Assembly: GCA_964459385.1 (NCBI GenBank)
Contig: CAYWLG010000009.1
Span: 62,001-126,000, forward strand
DNA from: UBA6107 sp964459385
GTDB taxonomy: Bacteria; Chloroflexota; Anaerolineae; Anaerolineales; Anaerolineaceae
Direction: 5' to 3'
Length of the DNA stretch: 64,000 nt
Below the pieces are notes generated by a model, which was not told where the DNA came from, searched no databases, and saw only the letters and a program-made list of their open reading frames with translations. Below, piece after piece: positions 18,701 through 24,862 of this stretch (within the stretch, counting starts at the first letter, position 1; each line of letters starts with the position of its first letter). The translations under genes and the position numbers were made by a program.

Positions 18701-18831
18701 GATTCTGGCGCAGAAGATTCGGACGGGATCAGGATCAGCTTGTTCACCTGTCGATCTGCTTCATATTGGATCAGCTCGTTGACTTCTGGATCGACCTGAG
18801 AGAGCGAACCGCGAAAGAGAAAATCGTTCAT
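15706..18831 (-). CDS. Fusion of serine hydroxymethyltransferase (GlyA) and glycine-cleavage T-protein (GcvT)
   Basis: 1041 residues in one frame. Residues 1 to about 470 are SHMT: NLYAEGYP (55-62), LSHGSSVNRSGK, DVSHIAGMIAA and the PLP-binding Lys265 in TTHKTLCGPRG. About 26 extra residues (roughly 63-90) interrupt the conserved stretch between YAEGYP and RYYKG. Residues about 634-1041 are GcvT: PFAGWEMPVWY, LFDVSHMG, the folate-binding segments and a barrel-like end. Between them, about 475-600, IRGEHALHFVSYAF looks like a decayed T-protein-like fold, then a linker rich in Glu, Lys and Ser. SHMT makes glycine and 5,10-methylene-THF from serine; GcvT makes 5,10-methylene-THF from lipoyl-bound aminomethyl groups, so the fusion would join both routes. 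No GcvH, GcvP or L-protein gene is nearby. A leader with an attenuator precedes it. Confidence 0.9.
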   Translation of the reverse strand: MNDFLFRGSLSQVDPEVNELIQYEADRQVNKLILIPSESSAPESVRESLGSVLQNLYAEGYPDEEMRTMSEEEILDYPARLANYRRYADPRYYKGVEYADVIESLARRRCAEAFATGKISADQIFVNVQPLSGAPANNAVYNALIEPGDTILGMNLLHGGHLSHGSSVNRSGKLYKVFHYNVDPTTEQIDYDQVEALAKEHQPKVIICGYSSYPWVPDFARFRAIADTVGAYLLADVSHIAGMIAAKAIPSPVGFAHVISFTTHKTLCGPRGACILTTDAAIARKIDKAVFPGEQGGPHMHTISAMATTFKLAQSEQFATLQKQIIKNAEVLTKRLMERGMRIPFGGTNTHLANLDCKTVVGPDGTVLSGDIAARILDVAGIVLNRNTIPGDKTALFATGIRFGTPWMTQRGLDEKDMVEVADIMADLLQATTPYTVETRKGPATRAKVDFKVLQEARLRVRKLVNKAGNDLKIEKHGYPHFYYLDDSPAGTAERVTLEIRGEHALHFVSYAFSAVLEDLSAGKALATQLVTPIKKVDGVLSVASAEKFLFSFDKADFGLAATFLRDLSDGYVAFDGDLPRRIPGPIVIVESSEKAPEKGENSASAEKPYFIGQTSGNGPALPAFEWEEKEPNELFKTRLNDLHKELGAKMVPFAGWEMPVWYSSVVEEHLATREVAGLFDVSHMGVFQAEGPWASLFLDSVCGNDIGGLAVGESCYTHFLTPDANVIDDTLVYHRDIEKYLVVVNASNDSKDWAWLNAVRDGKVLIDRSRPWAKAFGRKVTLRDLRDPKAGKDMRVDIALQGPKSRDILLSLGTDAPTSKKIKALKRTELCDAVVGGFDLVVSRTGYTGEKMAFELFVHPDKAVELWKALLAAGEPLGLKCCGLGARDSLRTEAGLPLYGHEMGDEMNLGVAEAGFGSYVKVYKPWFIGREAYLEREAKRDSVVARFRFNEKAVRMAHNGDPVLDAKGKVIGVVTSCAVDKEGFLTGQASLELKSAVEGTPLFIYQGAPKQSGKAPAELNPGDKVTLPTPATVVSRFPKL

Positions 18832-19014
18832 CGATACATCTCCTAATAAAGATTACTTGCAAAAATAAATAAAAAACCACTCCAGGTGTCGGGTAAACAC
18901 CTTTGAGTGGTTGATAGTTGGGGTATTTTCGTCATTCGAGACTCAGAGCCAGACCTGATAATCCCACGCGTATGAGAGAACTGGAGAAGCAGCGAAAGCC
19001 TTGATAAGTGACCA
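18832..19014 (-). ncRNA. Candidate cis-regulatory leader RNA of the SHMT-GcvT fusion gene
   Basis: A good promoter at 19021-19049 predicts a start near 19014, giving about 180 nt of untranslated leader before the ATG at 18831. The leader holds several short complementary segments (for example TCTCA/TGGGA around TACGCG, enclosed by CCAG/CTGG) and ends in an intrinsic terminator about 30 nt before the start codon. A promoter-leader-terminator-gene order indicates attenuation. I could not match it to glycine, SAM-I, THF, ZTP or T-box consensus features by eye. A short ORF (about 30 codons from the ATG near 18933) runs through the terminator but lacks a clear Shine-Dalgarno and is not Gly- or Ser-rich. 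Confidence 0.55.
18861..18912 (-). terminator. Intrinsic terminator inside the SHMT-GcvT leader (attenuator)
   Basis: On the minus strand AACCACTC (18912-18905) pairs with GAGTGGTT (18882-18875); inside it AGGTGT (18902-18897) pairs with ACACCT (18889-18884). A long T-rich run (TTTTTTATTTATTTTT) follows, ending about 30 nt before the SHMT start codon. It is 160 nt past the upstream hydrolase gene, and a good promoter lies between, so it is better explained as an attenuator than as the hydrolase terminator. Confidence 0.8.
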
Positions 19015-19020
19015 TGTTTA

Positions 19021-19049
19021 ATTCTATCGCCGGATGCTTTTTGGGTCAA
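19021..19049 (-). promoter_or_regulatory. Sigma70-type promoter of the SHMT-GcvT gene
   Basis: On the minus strand TTGACC (19049-19044), a 17-bp spacer, then TAGAAT (19026-19021). This is close to consensus with ideal spacing. Transcription would begin near 19014. Confidence 0.7.
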
Positions 19050-19079
19050 GGATTAACTTAATGGCCACTCCTGACGAAT

Positions 19080-19916
19080 TTACTTTAATTCCAGATTGAG
19101 CCAGTCGATCATGGTTTTGAGCACTTCGGCTTTTTCTGGTTCGTTATGCAGCTCATGATAAAAACCGGGCCATTCCTTATAGGTTACCTTGCTCAAGGGG
19201 GCGGCCAGGGCGAATTCTTTGGTTTTGGCTGGGCTCACCAGGCGGTCTTCGGTGCCCTGCATCAGCAGCAGGGGAACGGGGAATTCAGCGGCATGCTGCA
19301 GGCAGTACTCGCCGTTCGAGAACATATCCATTGCCAGGCGTGGTGAGATGAAGGGATGCACCAGCGGGTCGGCTTTGTATTTTTTCGCCACAGATGGGTC
19401 GCGCGAGAGGCCGCTCAGATCGAGGGTGTTATTGATCTTGGTCTTGGGGGCCAACACTGCGAGCACCTTGCTGGCGATCAGCAGAGAGGCCGGCAGGGGC
19501 TTGGCGGTAGCCAACCCCGGGCTGGTGATGATGGCCCCTTTCAGATCGGCTTTTTGAGTCAGCACGTAGTAAAGCGCCAGGTTGCCGCCCAGACTGTGTC
19601 CATAAATGAAGGTAGGCACAGCGGGGAAGCGTTCTTTGGCATTTTGGATGTTATGGGCGATGTCGCCCATAACAGCGGCATTTGAGGTGGTATAACCGCG
19701 CGAACCATCCGATTTGCCATGCCCGCGCAGGTCAAACCCGACCATGCCAAAGCCGGCGGCAGTGAAGGCTTCGGCCACAGGGTCATAGCGGCCAATATGT
19801 TCACCCAGGCCATGCACGAGCGCAATCGACGCCTTGACCGGCCCATCGGGTTTCCATTCTTTGGCAAACAAGGTAAGACCATCATTTGTTTTCCAGGAAA
19901 ACTCTGTCTGTTGCAT
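19080..19916 (-). CDS. Alpha/beta hydrolase, monoacylglycerol lipase/lysophospholipase-like
   Basis: 278 residues, no signal peptide. It has the family features in order: oxyanion-hole HG in ALVHGLGEHIGRY, the cap-preceding FDLRGHGKSDGSRGY, nucleophile Ser in YGHSLGGNLALYY (about residue 112), an acid in the LLMQGTEDRLVSP loop, and the catalytic His in WPGFYHELHNEPE. HGxGEHxxRY and RGHGxS are typical of the monoglyceride-lipase/PldB group, which hydrolyses glycerol esters of fatty acids. AGGAGAAAAT places the Shine-Dalgarno before ATG 19916. It is transcribed away from the methyltransferase gene and followed by the independent SHMT promoter, so it is probably monocistronic. Confidence 0.85.
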   Translation of the reverse strand: MQQTEFSWKTNDGLTLFAKEWKPDGPVKASIALVHGLGEHIGRYDPVAEAFTAAGFGMVGFDLRGHGKSDGSRGYTTSNAAVMGDIAHNIQNAKERFPAVPTFIYGHSLGGNLALYYVLTQKADLKGAIITSPGLATAKPLPASLLIASKVLAVLAPKTKINNTLDLSGLSRDPSVAKKYKADPLVHPFISPRLAMDMFSNGEYCLQHAAEFPVPLLLMQGTEDRLVSPAKTKEFALAAPLSKVTYKEWPGFYHELHNEPEKAEVLKTMIDWLNLELK

Positions 19917-19941
19917 ATTTTCTCCTTGGTTCGACGATTGG

Positions 19942-19971
19942 TTTACAAGAAAAATGTTTGTACCTTATAAT
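19942..19971 (+). promoter_or_regulatory. Promoter of the methyltransferase-subtilase-sigma run
   Basis: TTTACA (19942-19947), an 18-bp spacer, then TATAAT (19966-19971). This predicts a start near 19979 and a leader of about 65 nt before ATG 20046. Confidence 0.55.
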
Positions 19972-19992
19972 CAAATTGCCTTGTTAATGTAA

Positions 19993-20009
19993 GTGTATTC
20001 AAAATACAC
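19993..20009 (+). repeat. Inverted repeat in the methyltransferase leader
   Basis: GTGTATT (19993-19999) and AATACAC (20003-20009) flank CAA. Lying just after the predicted start point, it could be an operator or a small leader hairpin; no evidence distinguishes the two. Confidence 0.4.
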
Positions 20010-20045
20010 AAAACGGCAAGTGCAGAAAGAAACGGTTGCCAACCG

Positions 20046-20681
20046 ATGCCTGACTGGAACGAACTTTTTACACAAAAAGAGAACCGCTGGACGAATCTCT
20101 TTACGGATGTCGTTGAGCTGACAGATCAGCACCTCAATTCACAAACGCGTGTGCTTGATCTGGGTTGCGGGGCTGGCCGTCACCTCAAGTTTCTCAGCGA
20201 GCAGCATATTCCCGTCACTGGTATGGACCTGGCCTGGAACGGCCTGCTCTCATCGAAAGCACTGCTGGGGGCTCCAACTCCTGCGTCTAATCTGGCCCAG
20301 GCAGATATGTCAGATCCTTTGCCTTTCTCTTCTGCTTCTTTTGACGCTGTGATCAGCATTCATGTCATCTTTCACAACCCGCTGCCCAAGCTCAAAGGAA
20401 CACTGGCAGAGATCAAACGGGTGCTCAAACCCAAGGGTTTGGCCCTGCTTACGTTTAACACGGTTTACAGTGACCGTTTTGGTAAGGGCATCAAACTGGA
20501 AGCGGGTACCTGGGTGCCGGATATTGGCGTGGATCGCGGTATCGTGCATCATTTTTCTTCTTTTGAAGACCTGGCCGACCTGTTCCGCGACTTTAAAGCG
20601 CTCAGCGTCCGCCTGGATGAGCATCAGGACGAAACACATTTGAGCAGCCACTGGGTGGCACTCGTGCAAAAAAACGACTGA
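20046..20681 (+). CDS. Class I SAM-dependent methyltransferase
   Basis: 211 residues. Motif I is VLDLGCGAGRHLKFL (about residues 36-50), the acidic residue that would bind the ribose of SAM sits in GMDLAWNG, and ISIHVIFHNPLPKLKG with LKPKGLALLTF gives motifs IV-VI of the Methyltransf_11 group. The N-terminus PDWNELFTQKENRW resembles tellurite-resistance TehB and related enzymes. Substrate is unknown. No convincing Shine-Dalgarno is seen before ATG 20046. The subtilase gene starts 12 bp after its stop, so both are probably co-transcribed from the promoter at 19942. Confidence 0.82.
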   Translation: MPDWNELFTQKENRWTNLFTDVVELTDQHLNSQTRVLDLGCGAGRHLKFLSEQHIPVTGMDLAWNGLLSSKALLGAPTPASNLAQADMSDPLPFSSASFDAVISIHVIFHNPLPKLKGTLAEIKRVLKPKGLALLTFNTVYSDRFGKGIKLEAGTWVPDIGVDRGIVHHFSSFEDLADLFRDFKALSVRLDEHQDETHLSSHWVALVQKND

Positions 20682-20693
20682 AAGCGACGGATC

Positions 20694-23114
20694 ATGACAC
20701 AAAATACAACTCCCACTTTATCGAATGCTGAAAAATCTCGCGGCTGTGCCAGCATAGCCGGGTTTGTCTTCCTTTCTCTTTGGCTGATCATCGTTTCTGG
20801 GGTGGATATTTTCCTCAACTGGACGATGGAGCAAAGCCTATTCGAGAGCAGTACCTCGATCCCTGACTTCCGCTGGATCAATCACGGCATCAGCGCACTG
20901 CTTTTGCTGATCACGACCCTGCTGGTCTATTTCTTCGCCAGGAACGCGCGCATTAAGATCGCTGCGCAGGTCTGGGCTTTTGCAGCCGGGTTCGCACTGT
21001 TGGCTACTCCAGTGAAACGGATGTGGATCACCTATCAGCAAGAGACGGCAGTCCTGCTGATCTTGCTCATGTTCATTTACACCACGGCCGTATTTCTCAT
21101 CCGCAACCGCCGCGCTGTGGCAAAAGAAGAAGAGACGAAAAAGAAGCAATCCTCGTTCTTTGGGCTGGTCTCTTTGGTGGCCGGCGGCATGATGGTGCCC
21201 TGGCTGCTGTGGGGATCCCTTGGCTCGCAGGATGATACCTTGCTCTATTTGCTCCTGGGCATCGAATTCGGCTTTATGACGGTGTTGTTTCTTTATCCTT
21301 ACTTATTTGAGCGCACACAGACCGCGGAACGCGAGCTTCGCCCGGTTGACTTTTTGCTCGATGGTTTTGTGGCAGCGCTTTTCTTCATCATTCTTCTTAC
21401 CGGCATTTCACAGAACGGCTCACAGCCGCTACTCATCGTTTCTCTGCCGGTGACGGGGTGGGTGATGGCGCTCATTGCCATTGCCGCCCGTGGCAGCAGC
21501 AACAAGGGCAAATGGGGCGTTGGCTTGATCGCCGCGGTTGCCCTCATTTCTCCGTTGCTCTGGTTCGATATGGACGAGCTTTCACTGGTCATCTCTGGGG
21601 GCGGCGGCGAAACGCTTGCCTGGGCCACCAAGGCTTCCTGGTTCTCATTCAGCGTTTCCATGCTGGTGATGATCTTGTTGGCGGTCAACTTCAAGTTCAT
21701 TGACCGTCTGCGCCTGCCTAAAAAAGTAAACTGGATCTTGCCACTGGTGGTGCTGGCCGGTTTGAGCACCGTCTATTTTGCTTTTGGCCAGCCCGGCTTT
21801 TATGGCGAAAAGCTCTTTGTGGTCATGAAAGACCAGGCGGACCTCTCTTCGATTGATCAGACCCTGCCGATCGAACAAAAGCGTGCCGAGGTTTACTCCA
21901 CCCTGGTGCAGCAGGCCGAGAGTTCACAGGCTGATCTGCGCGCCCAACTGGATAGCTGGCATCTCCGCTATACCCCGTATTATTTGGTAAATGCCATTGA
22001 AGTAAACGCCGGCCCTTATTACAACATGTTGATCAGCAAGCGCAGTGATGTGGCTCGCGTGTTGGATAGCCCCCAGTTGCGCCCCTTGCCCCAGCCGGCC
22101 GAACTGACGAATTCTGACCCGGTCTCGCAGCCGGAAGAACCGAGCTGGAACCTGCACATGATCGGTGTGGATAAGGTGCGTGCGGCCTTCAATGTGACCG
22201 GCAAGGGCATCCTTATCGGCCAGGCTGATTCGGGTGTGGACGGACGTCACCCGGAACTGGCTGCCTCTTATCGCGGCGTGGATGGGCTCGATGATTACAA
22301 CTGGCTGGACCCCTGGAACAAGACGCCCTTCCCGGTGGATGCCGGCGGGCATGGGACGGCCACACTGGCCCTCATCACCGGCAAAGACATCGGTATCGCC
22401 CCTGATGCCGAATGGATCGGCTGTGTGAATCTGGCCCGCAATCTGGGCAACCCGGCGGTTTACCTGAACTGCATGCAGTTCCTGCTCGCGCCCTACCCGC
22501 AGCATGGCGACGCCTTCACCAATGGCGACCCCGCCAAAGGTGCGATGATCATCAACAACTCCTGGGGCTGCCCCCTGGTAGAAGGCTGCGACACCCCCAC
22601 TTATGAAACTGCCGCCATTGCCCTTGAAAAAGCAGGCATTTTCCTCTCTGTGGCAGCCGGTAATACCGGCTATTATGGCTGTGCCACCATCAGCGACCCG
22701 CTGGCGATCTATTCTGAGGTGTTCACGGTGGGCTCGGTGGATGAAGCGGGCAACTTATCCGCTTTCAGCAGCCTGGGGCCGGTCACCGTAGATGGCAGTG
22801 GGCGGGTCAAACCCAATTTGCTGGCACCCGGGGAGCAGGTGGTCTCTGCCTTTCCAGATAACGCCTATATCCGCGCGGATGGCACCTCGTTTGCCGCACC
22901 TCATGTCACCGGTGTGGTGGCGTTGATGTGGTCGGCCAACCCGGCTTTGATCGGCAACGTGCCCCTCACGCAGCAGATTTTGGAAGAGACCGCGCAACCT
23001 TATCAGGGCATTCTGCCCACTTGTGTGACCGATACCTCTATACCTAACGATGCCGCCGGCTACGGTCTTTTGGATGCTTACGCCGCTGTACAGGCGGCTC
23101 TGGATGTAAAATAA
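20694..23114 (+). CDS. Polytopic membrane protein with C-terminal subtilisin-like (S8) protease
   Basis: 806 residues. About 11 hydrophobic segments fill residues 15-375, where an odd number with the N-terminus inside would place the C-terminal half outside the cell. Residues about 385-480 look like an I9-type subtilisin propeptide (ADLRAQLDSWHLRYTPYYLV). The peptidase domain follows: Asp512 in GQADSGVDG, His553 in GGHGTATLA, oxyanion Asn657 in VAAGNTG and Ser732 in DGTSFAAPHV, so the triad is complete. Cysteines in the catalytic domain suggest disulfides, which fits an outside location. The closest familiar type is bacillopeptidase F-like subtilase, but the large membrane domain is unusual. 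An ECF sigma factor and a small membrane protein follow, which suggests a signalling link but does not prove it. Confidence 0.88.
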   Translation: MTQNTTPTLSNAEKSRGCASIAGFVFLSLWLIIVSGVDIFLNWTMEQSLFESSTSIPDFRWINHGISALLLLITTLLVYFFARNARIKIAAQVWAFAAGFALLATPVKRMWITYQQETAVLLILLMFIYTTAVFLIRNRRAVAKEEETKKKQSSFFGLVSLVAGGMMVPWLLWGSLGSQDDTLLYLLLGIEFGFMTVLFLYPYLFERTQTAERELRPVDFLLDGFVAALFFIILLTGISQNGSQPLLIVSLPVTGWVMALIAIAARGSSNKGKWGVGLIAAVALISPLLWFDMDELSLVISGGGGETLAWATKASWFSFSVSMLVMILLAVNFKFIDRLRLPKKVNWILPLVVLAGLSTVYFAFGQPGFYGEKLFVVMKDQADLSSIDQTLPIEQKRAEVYSTLVQQAESSQADLRAQLDSWHLRYTPYYLVNAIEVNAGPYYNMLISKRSDVARVLDSPQLRPLPQPAELTNSDPVSQPEEPSWNLHMIGVDKVRAAFNVTGKGILIGQADSGVDGRHPELAASYRGVDGLDDYNWLDPWNKTPFPVDAGGHGTATLALITGKDIGIAPDAEWIGCVNLARNLGNPAVYLNCMQFLLAPYPQHGDAFTNGDPAKGAMIINNSWGCPLVEGCDTPTYETAAIALEKAGIFLSVAAGNTGYYGCATISDPLAIYSEVFTVGSVDEAGNLSAFSSLGPVTVDGSGRVKPNLLAPGEQVVSAFPDNAYIRADGTSFAAPHVTGVVALMWSANPALIGNVPLTQQILEETAQPYQGILPTCVTDTSIPNDAAGYGLLDAYAAVQAALDVK

Positions 23115-23164
23115 ATACAGGTGAAATTGACCATATCTAACCATCACTTAAGGTGTTTTCTTAT

Positions 23165-23752
23165 ATGAGTTCGCTCAAGGAAAGCCCATTGCAAGAGATC
23201 ACCGACGAAAACGCTGTTGCAAGAGCCTGCGCTGGCGATTCTGAAGCCTTTAGCTTCTTGTATGAACGAAACGTTACGCGCATCTATAACTACATATATT
23301 ACCGAATTGGTTCTGAAGCCGATGCAGAAGATATCACTTCCAGAGTGTTTTATCGAGCTTTTGGCCACATCAATACTTATGTAGACAAAGGGGTCCCTTT
23401 CTCTGCCTGGCTTTACCGCATTGCCCACAATTTGATCGCGAACTGGCATCGTGACAGCCACCGGCGCAAAGAAGTGCCGTTGGACGACCAGTTGGAACTG
23501 CCGGTGAAGGCCGATCATCCTGAGCGGGCGATGGAAAAGACGCAAGAGGTGGAGCAGTTGCTTCAGGGCATCCGCCGCCTTTCGGCTGATCGGCAGCAGT
23601 TACTGATCTTGAAGTTTGTCGAAGATTATTCGAATGCTGAGATTGCCGATATTATGGGAAAAAGCGAAGGCGCCATCAAGAGCCTGTATCACCGGGCTTT
23701 GATCGCCCTGCGCAGCGAAATGGAAAAGTTAGCCTCTAAAGAAAGGGAATAG
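23165..23752 (+). CDS. ECF-type RNA polymerase sigma factor
   Basis: 195 residues. Region 2 is FSFLYERNVTRIYNYIYYR with SEADAEDITSRVFYRAF (about residues 30-70), which binds core polymerase and the -10 element; region 4 is LSADRQQLLILKFVEDYSNAEIADIMGKSEGAIKSLYHRAL (given here in parts, about 138-180), a helix-turn-helix for the -35 element. No region 3 is present, as in ECF factors. ATG 23165 is chosen: AAGG (23150-23153) lies at good distance, while the in-frame GTG at 23153 overlaps that signal. It follows the subtilase gene by 50 bp and precedes an 80-residue membrane protein by 15 bp, the usual place for an anti-sigma factor. Confidence 0.9.
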   Translation: MSSLKESPLQEITDENAVARACAGDSEAFSFLYERNVTRIYNYIYYRIGSEADAEDITSRVFYRAFGHINTYVDKGVPFSAWLYRIAHNLIANWHRDSHRRKEVPLDDQLELPVKADHPERAMEKTQEVEQLLQGIRRLSADRQQLLILKFVEDYSNAEIADIMGKSEGAIKSLYHRALIALRSEMEKLASKERE

Positions 23753-23767
23753 TCGACGGAAGGGTAT

Positions 23768-24010
23768 ATGGAATTTATTCAGGATCCAAATTCAACCAAG
23801 AGTTTTTTGAATCTGGAGCAGCGATTGGCAGAATCGCTCAAACCGGTTCACCCCGATCCGGTTTTCATCGATTCGTTGAAGCATAAACTGGCACAGAGCT
23901 CTGCAACTGTAATTGAGCGCCACGCCGGGCATCAGGAATTGATGATCGTTGGGCTGGGGCTTGCGGCCGGGGCTTTGCTGGTGTGGGCCATCAATCGCCT
24001 GCGCAAATAG
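23768..24010 (+). CDS. Small single-pass membrane protein downstream of the ECF sigma gene
   Basis: 80 residues: a polar N-terminus with a helical PVHPDPVFIDSLKHKL segment (about 30-45), then one membrane helix IVGLGLAAGALLVWAI (about 58-75) and a basic RLRK end, so the N-terminus could lie in the cytoplasm. Position right after an ECF sigma gene, size and topology suggest an anti-sigma or sigma-companion protein, but no zinc-binding HxxxCxxC motif of ZAS anti-sigma factors is present, so this is inference. It is followed by a strong hairpin at 24039-24070. Confidence 0.6.
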   Translation: MEFIQDPNSTKSFLNLEQRLAESLKPVHPDPVFIDSLKHKLAQSSATVIERHAGHQELMIVGLGLAAGALLVWAINRLRK

Positions 24011-24038
24011 CTCAACCGTTACACTTACATGAGGTATA

Positions 24039-24070
24039 AAAAGACAAAGGTTAGCTGACCTTTGTCTTTT
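24039..24070. terminator. Bidirectional terminator overlapping the end of the glutaredoxin gene
   Basis: AAAAGACAAAGGT (24039-24051) pairs with ACCTTTGTCTTTT (24058-24070), a perfect 13-bp stem with A/T runs on both sides. The right arm also encodes the last residues of the minus-strand glutaredoxin-like protein, whose stop codon lies in the stem-loop. Confidence 0.85.
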
Positions 24071-24305
24071 CTTTTAACTCGTAGGAGGAGGGCTCCACTA
24101 AGATGGACCCATCTGGAAAAACGATGGTTGGAACACTGCGATAGCCGTTGTTGACGCTTTCAACATACTTGGCGGCTTCGGGGTCTTTCTCAATATCGAT
24201 CCAGTCATACTCGATGTGGTTCATGTCGAAGAACATCTTTGCCCGGCGTGAATCGCCGCACCAGGAATTTCCATAGAGCTTGATCTTTGTCTCAGATTCT
24301 GTCAT
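24051..24305 (-). CDS. Glutaredoxin/mycoredoxin-like thiol protein
   Basis: 84 residues, thioredoxin fold of glutaredoxin size. The active site is WCGDS (Cys16, Ser19), so it is monothiol-like (CxxS) rather than CxxC. VPTIVFPDGSILVEPS contains the cis-proline loop (VPT) and glycine-aspartate elements that bind the low-molecular-weight thiol. Mycoredoxin-type proteins reduce mixed disulfides; with only one cysteine in the motif it would need an external thiol to finish the cycle. It lies 3 bp downstream of the HEPN-like gene and is probably co-transcribed with it. Confidence 0.8.
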   Translation of the reverse strand: MTESETKIKLYGNSWCGDSRRAKMFFDMNHIEYDWIDIEKDPEAAKYVESVNNGYRSVPTIVFPDGSILVEPSSYELKEKTKVS

Positions 24306-24308
24306 TGC

Positions 24309-24650
24309 TTACTCCGACTTGTTTTGAAGGGTTTGCAAGCCCTCGATGAGGGCTTTTGTTTCAGCCAGCAGGTCAATGCTGGGGTCAAATTGATAGTTTT
24401 CGTCTACTTTCATCAAAAGGTGATCGGCAATGCCCACCATTTCGCGGGGCAGTTGCGCCCTGACCTGGTCATCATTCAGGAGGTGGATCACATTTTGGGA
24501 GGGCACTTCCAGATGTCTGGCTTCCAGAAATGATTGAATGGCAAAACCGGCCGCGCGGCGTGCGCATACACGCGCCATTCCTTCGTTGCCGTTGGTTCTC
24601 ACCTGAAAGGCTTTTTCGATCTCGTAATTGGCTTGTTCCCATTTGCTCAT
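24309..24650 (-). CDS. HEPN-like small helical protein
   Basis: 113 residues from ATG 24650; the longer frame (to 24701) adds residues without a start signal. The sequence WEQANYEIEKAF then ARVCARRAAGFAIQSFLEAR and the later NVIHLL follows the spacing of HEPN domains (helix with W-x-x-A, a middle helix, then a histidine-led helix). The RNase motif R-x4-6-H of active HEPN toxins is not seen, and no nucleotidyltransferase partner lies nearby; the neighbour is a glutaredoxin. Function is unknown. TACAAT ends 7 bp before the start codon and no Shine-Dalgarno is visible, so the mRNA may be leaderless. Confidence 0.6.
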   Translation of the reverse strand: MSKWEQANYEIEKAFQVRTNGNEGMARVCARRAAGFAIQSFLEARHLEVPSQNVIHLLNDDQVRAQLPREMVGIADHLLMKVDENYQFDPSIDLLAETKALIEGLQTLQNKSE

Positions 24651-24657
24651 AGCGTTT

Positions 24658-24663
24658 ATTGTA
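24658..24663 (-). promoter_or_regulatory. -10 element positioned for a leaderless transcript (HEPN-like gene)
   Basis: On the minus strand TACAAT is followed by 7 nt (AAACGCT) and then ATG 24650. A start 6-8 nt after the -10 box would fall on or next to the start codon. No good -35 element is visible. Confidence 0.4.
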
Positions 24664-24849
24664 ATGGATATTGGCAGATTTGACTCCTCTTTGCTTAACA
24701 AAAATCATTTATGGAAATCAAATTTCCAAGCTTGTTATGCACCAGCTATGCACCTTGGTTCATTCGTGAATTTCATTAAATGTATGCGGGCTCAACTGAA
24801 CCTCTCCGTTTTGAGAGCGACTCATGCTGTTATTTTTGCCTGCTTATGT

Positions 24850-24855
24850 TAGAAT
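24850..24855 (+). promoter_or_regulatory. -10 element positioned for a leaderless transcript (fmt)
   Basis: TAGAAT, then CGCTTAG, then ATG 24863. No Shine-Dalgarno precedes the ATG. The best -35 candidate, CTGTTA (24827-24832), is weak but lies at 17 bp. Confidence 0.45.
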
Positions 24856-24862
24856 CGCTTAG

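Noticed and set aside
18832..19014. Glycine or SAM-I riboswitch in the SHMT leader
   Set aside because: The leader has CTTATCAAGG, which recalls SAM-I, but the partner strand GATAAG and the conserved core are absent; the glycine-aptamer core bases are also absent. Left as unassigned.
18843..19049. 68-codon minus-strand ORF in the SHMT leader, possible leader peptide
   Set aside because: Its start lies within the -35 element of the predicted promoter, so a transcript from that promoter would not contain it. The inner ATG near 18933 has no clear Shine-Dalgarno and the peptide is not enriched in Gly or Ser codons.
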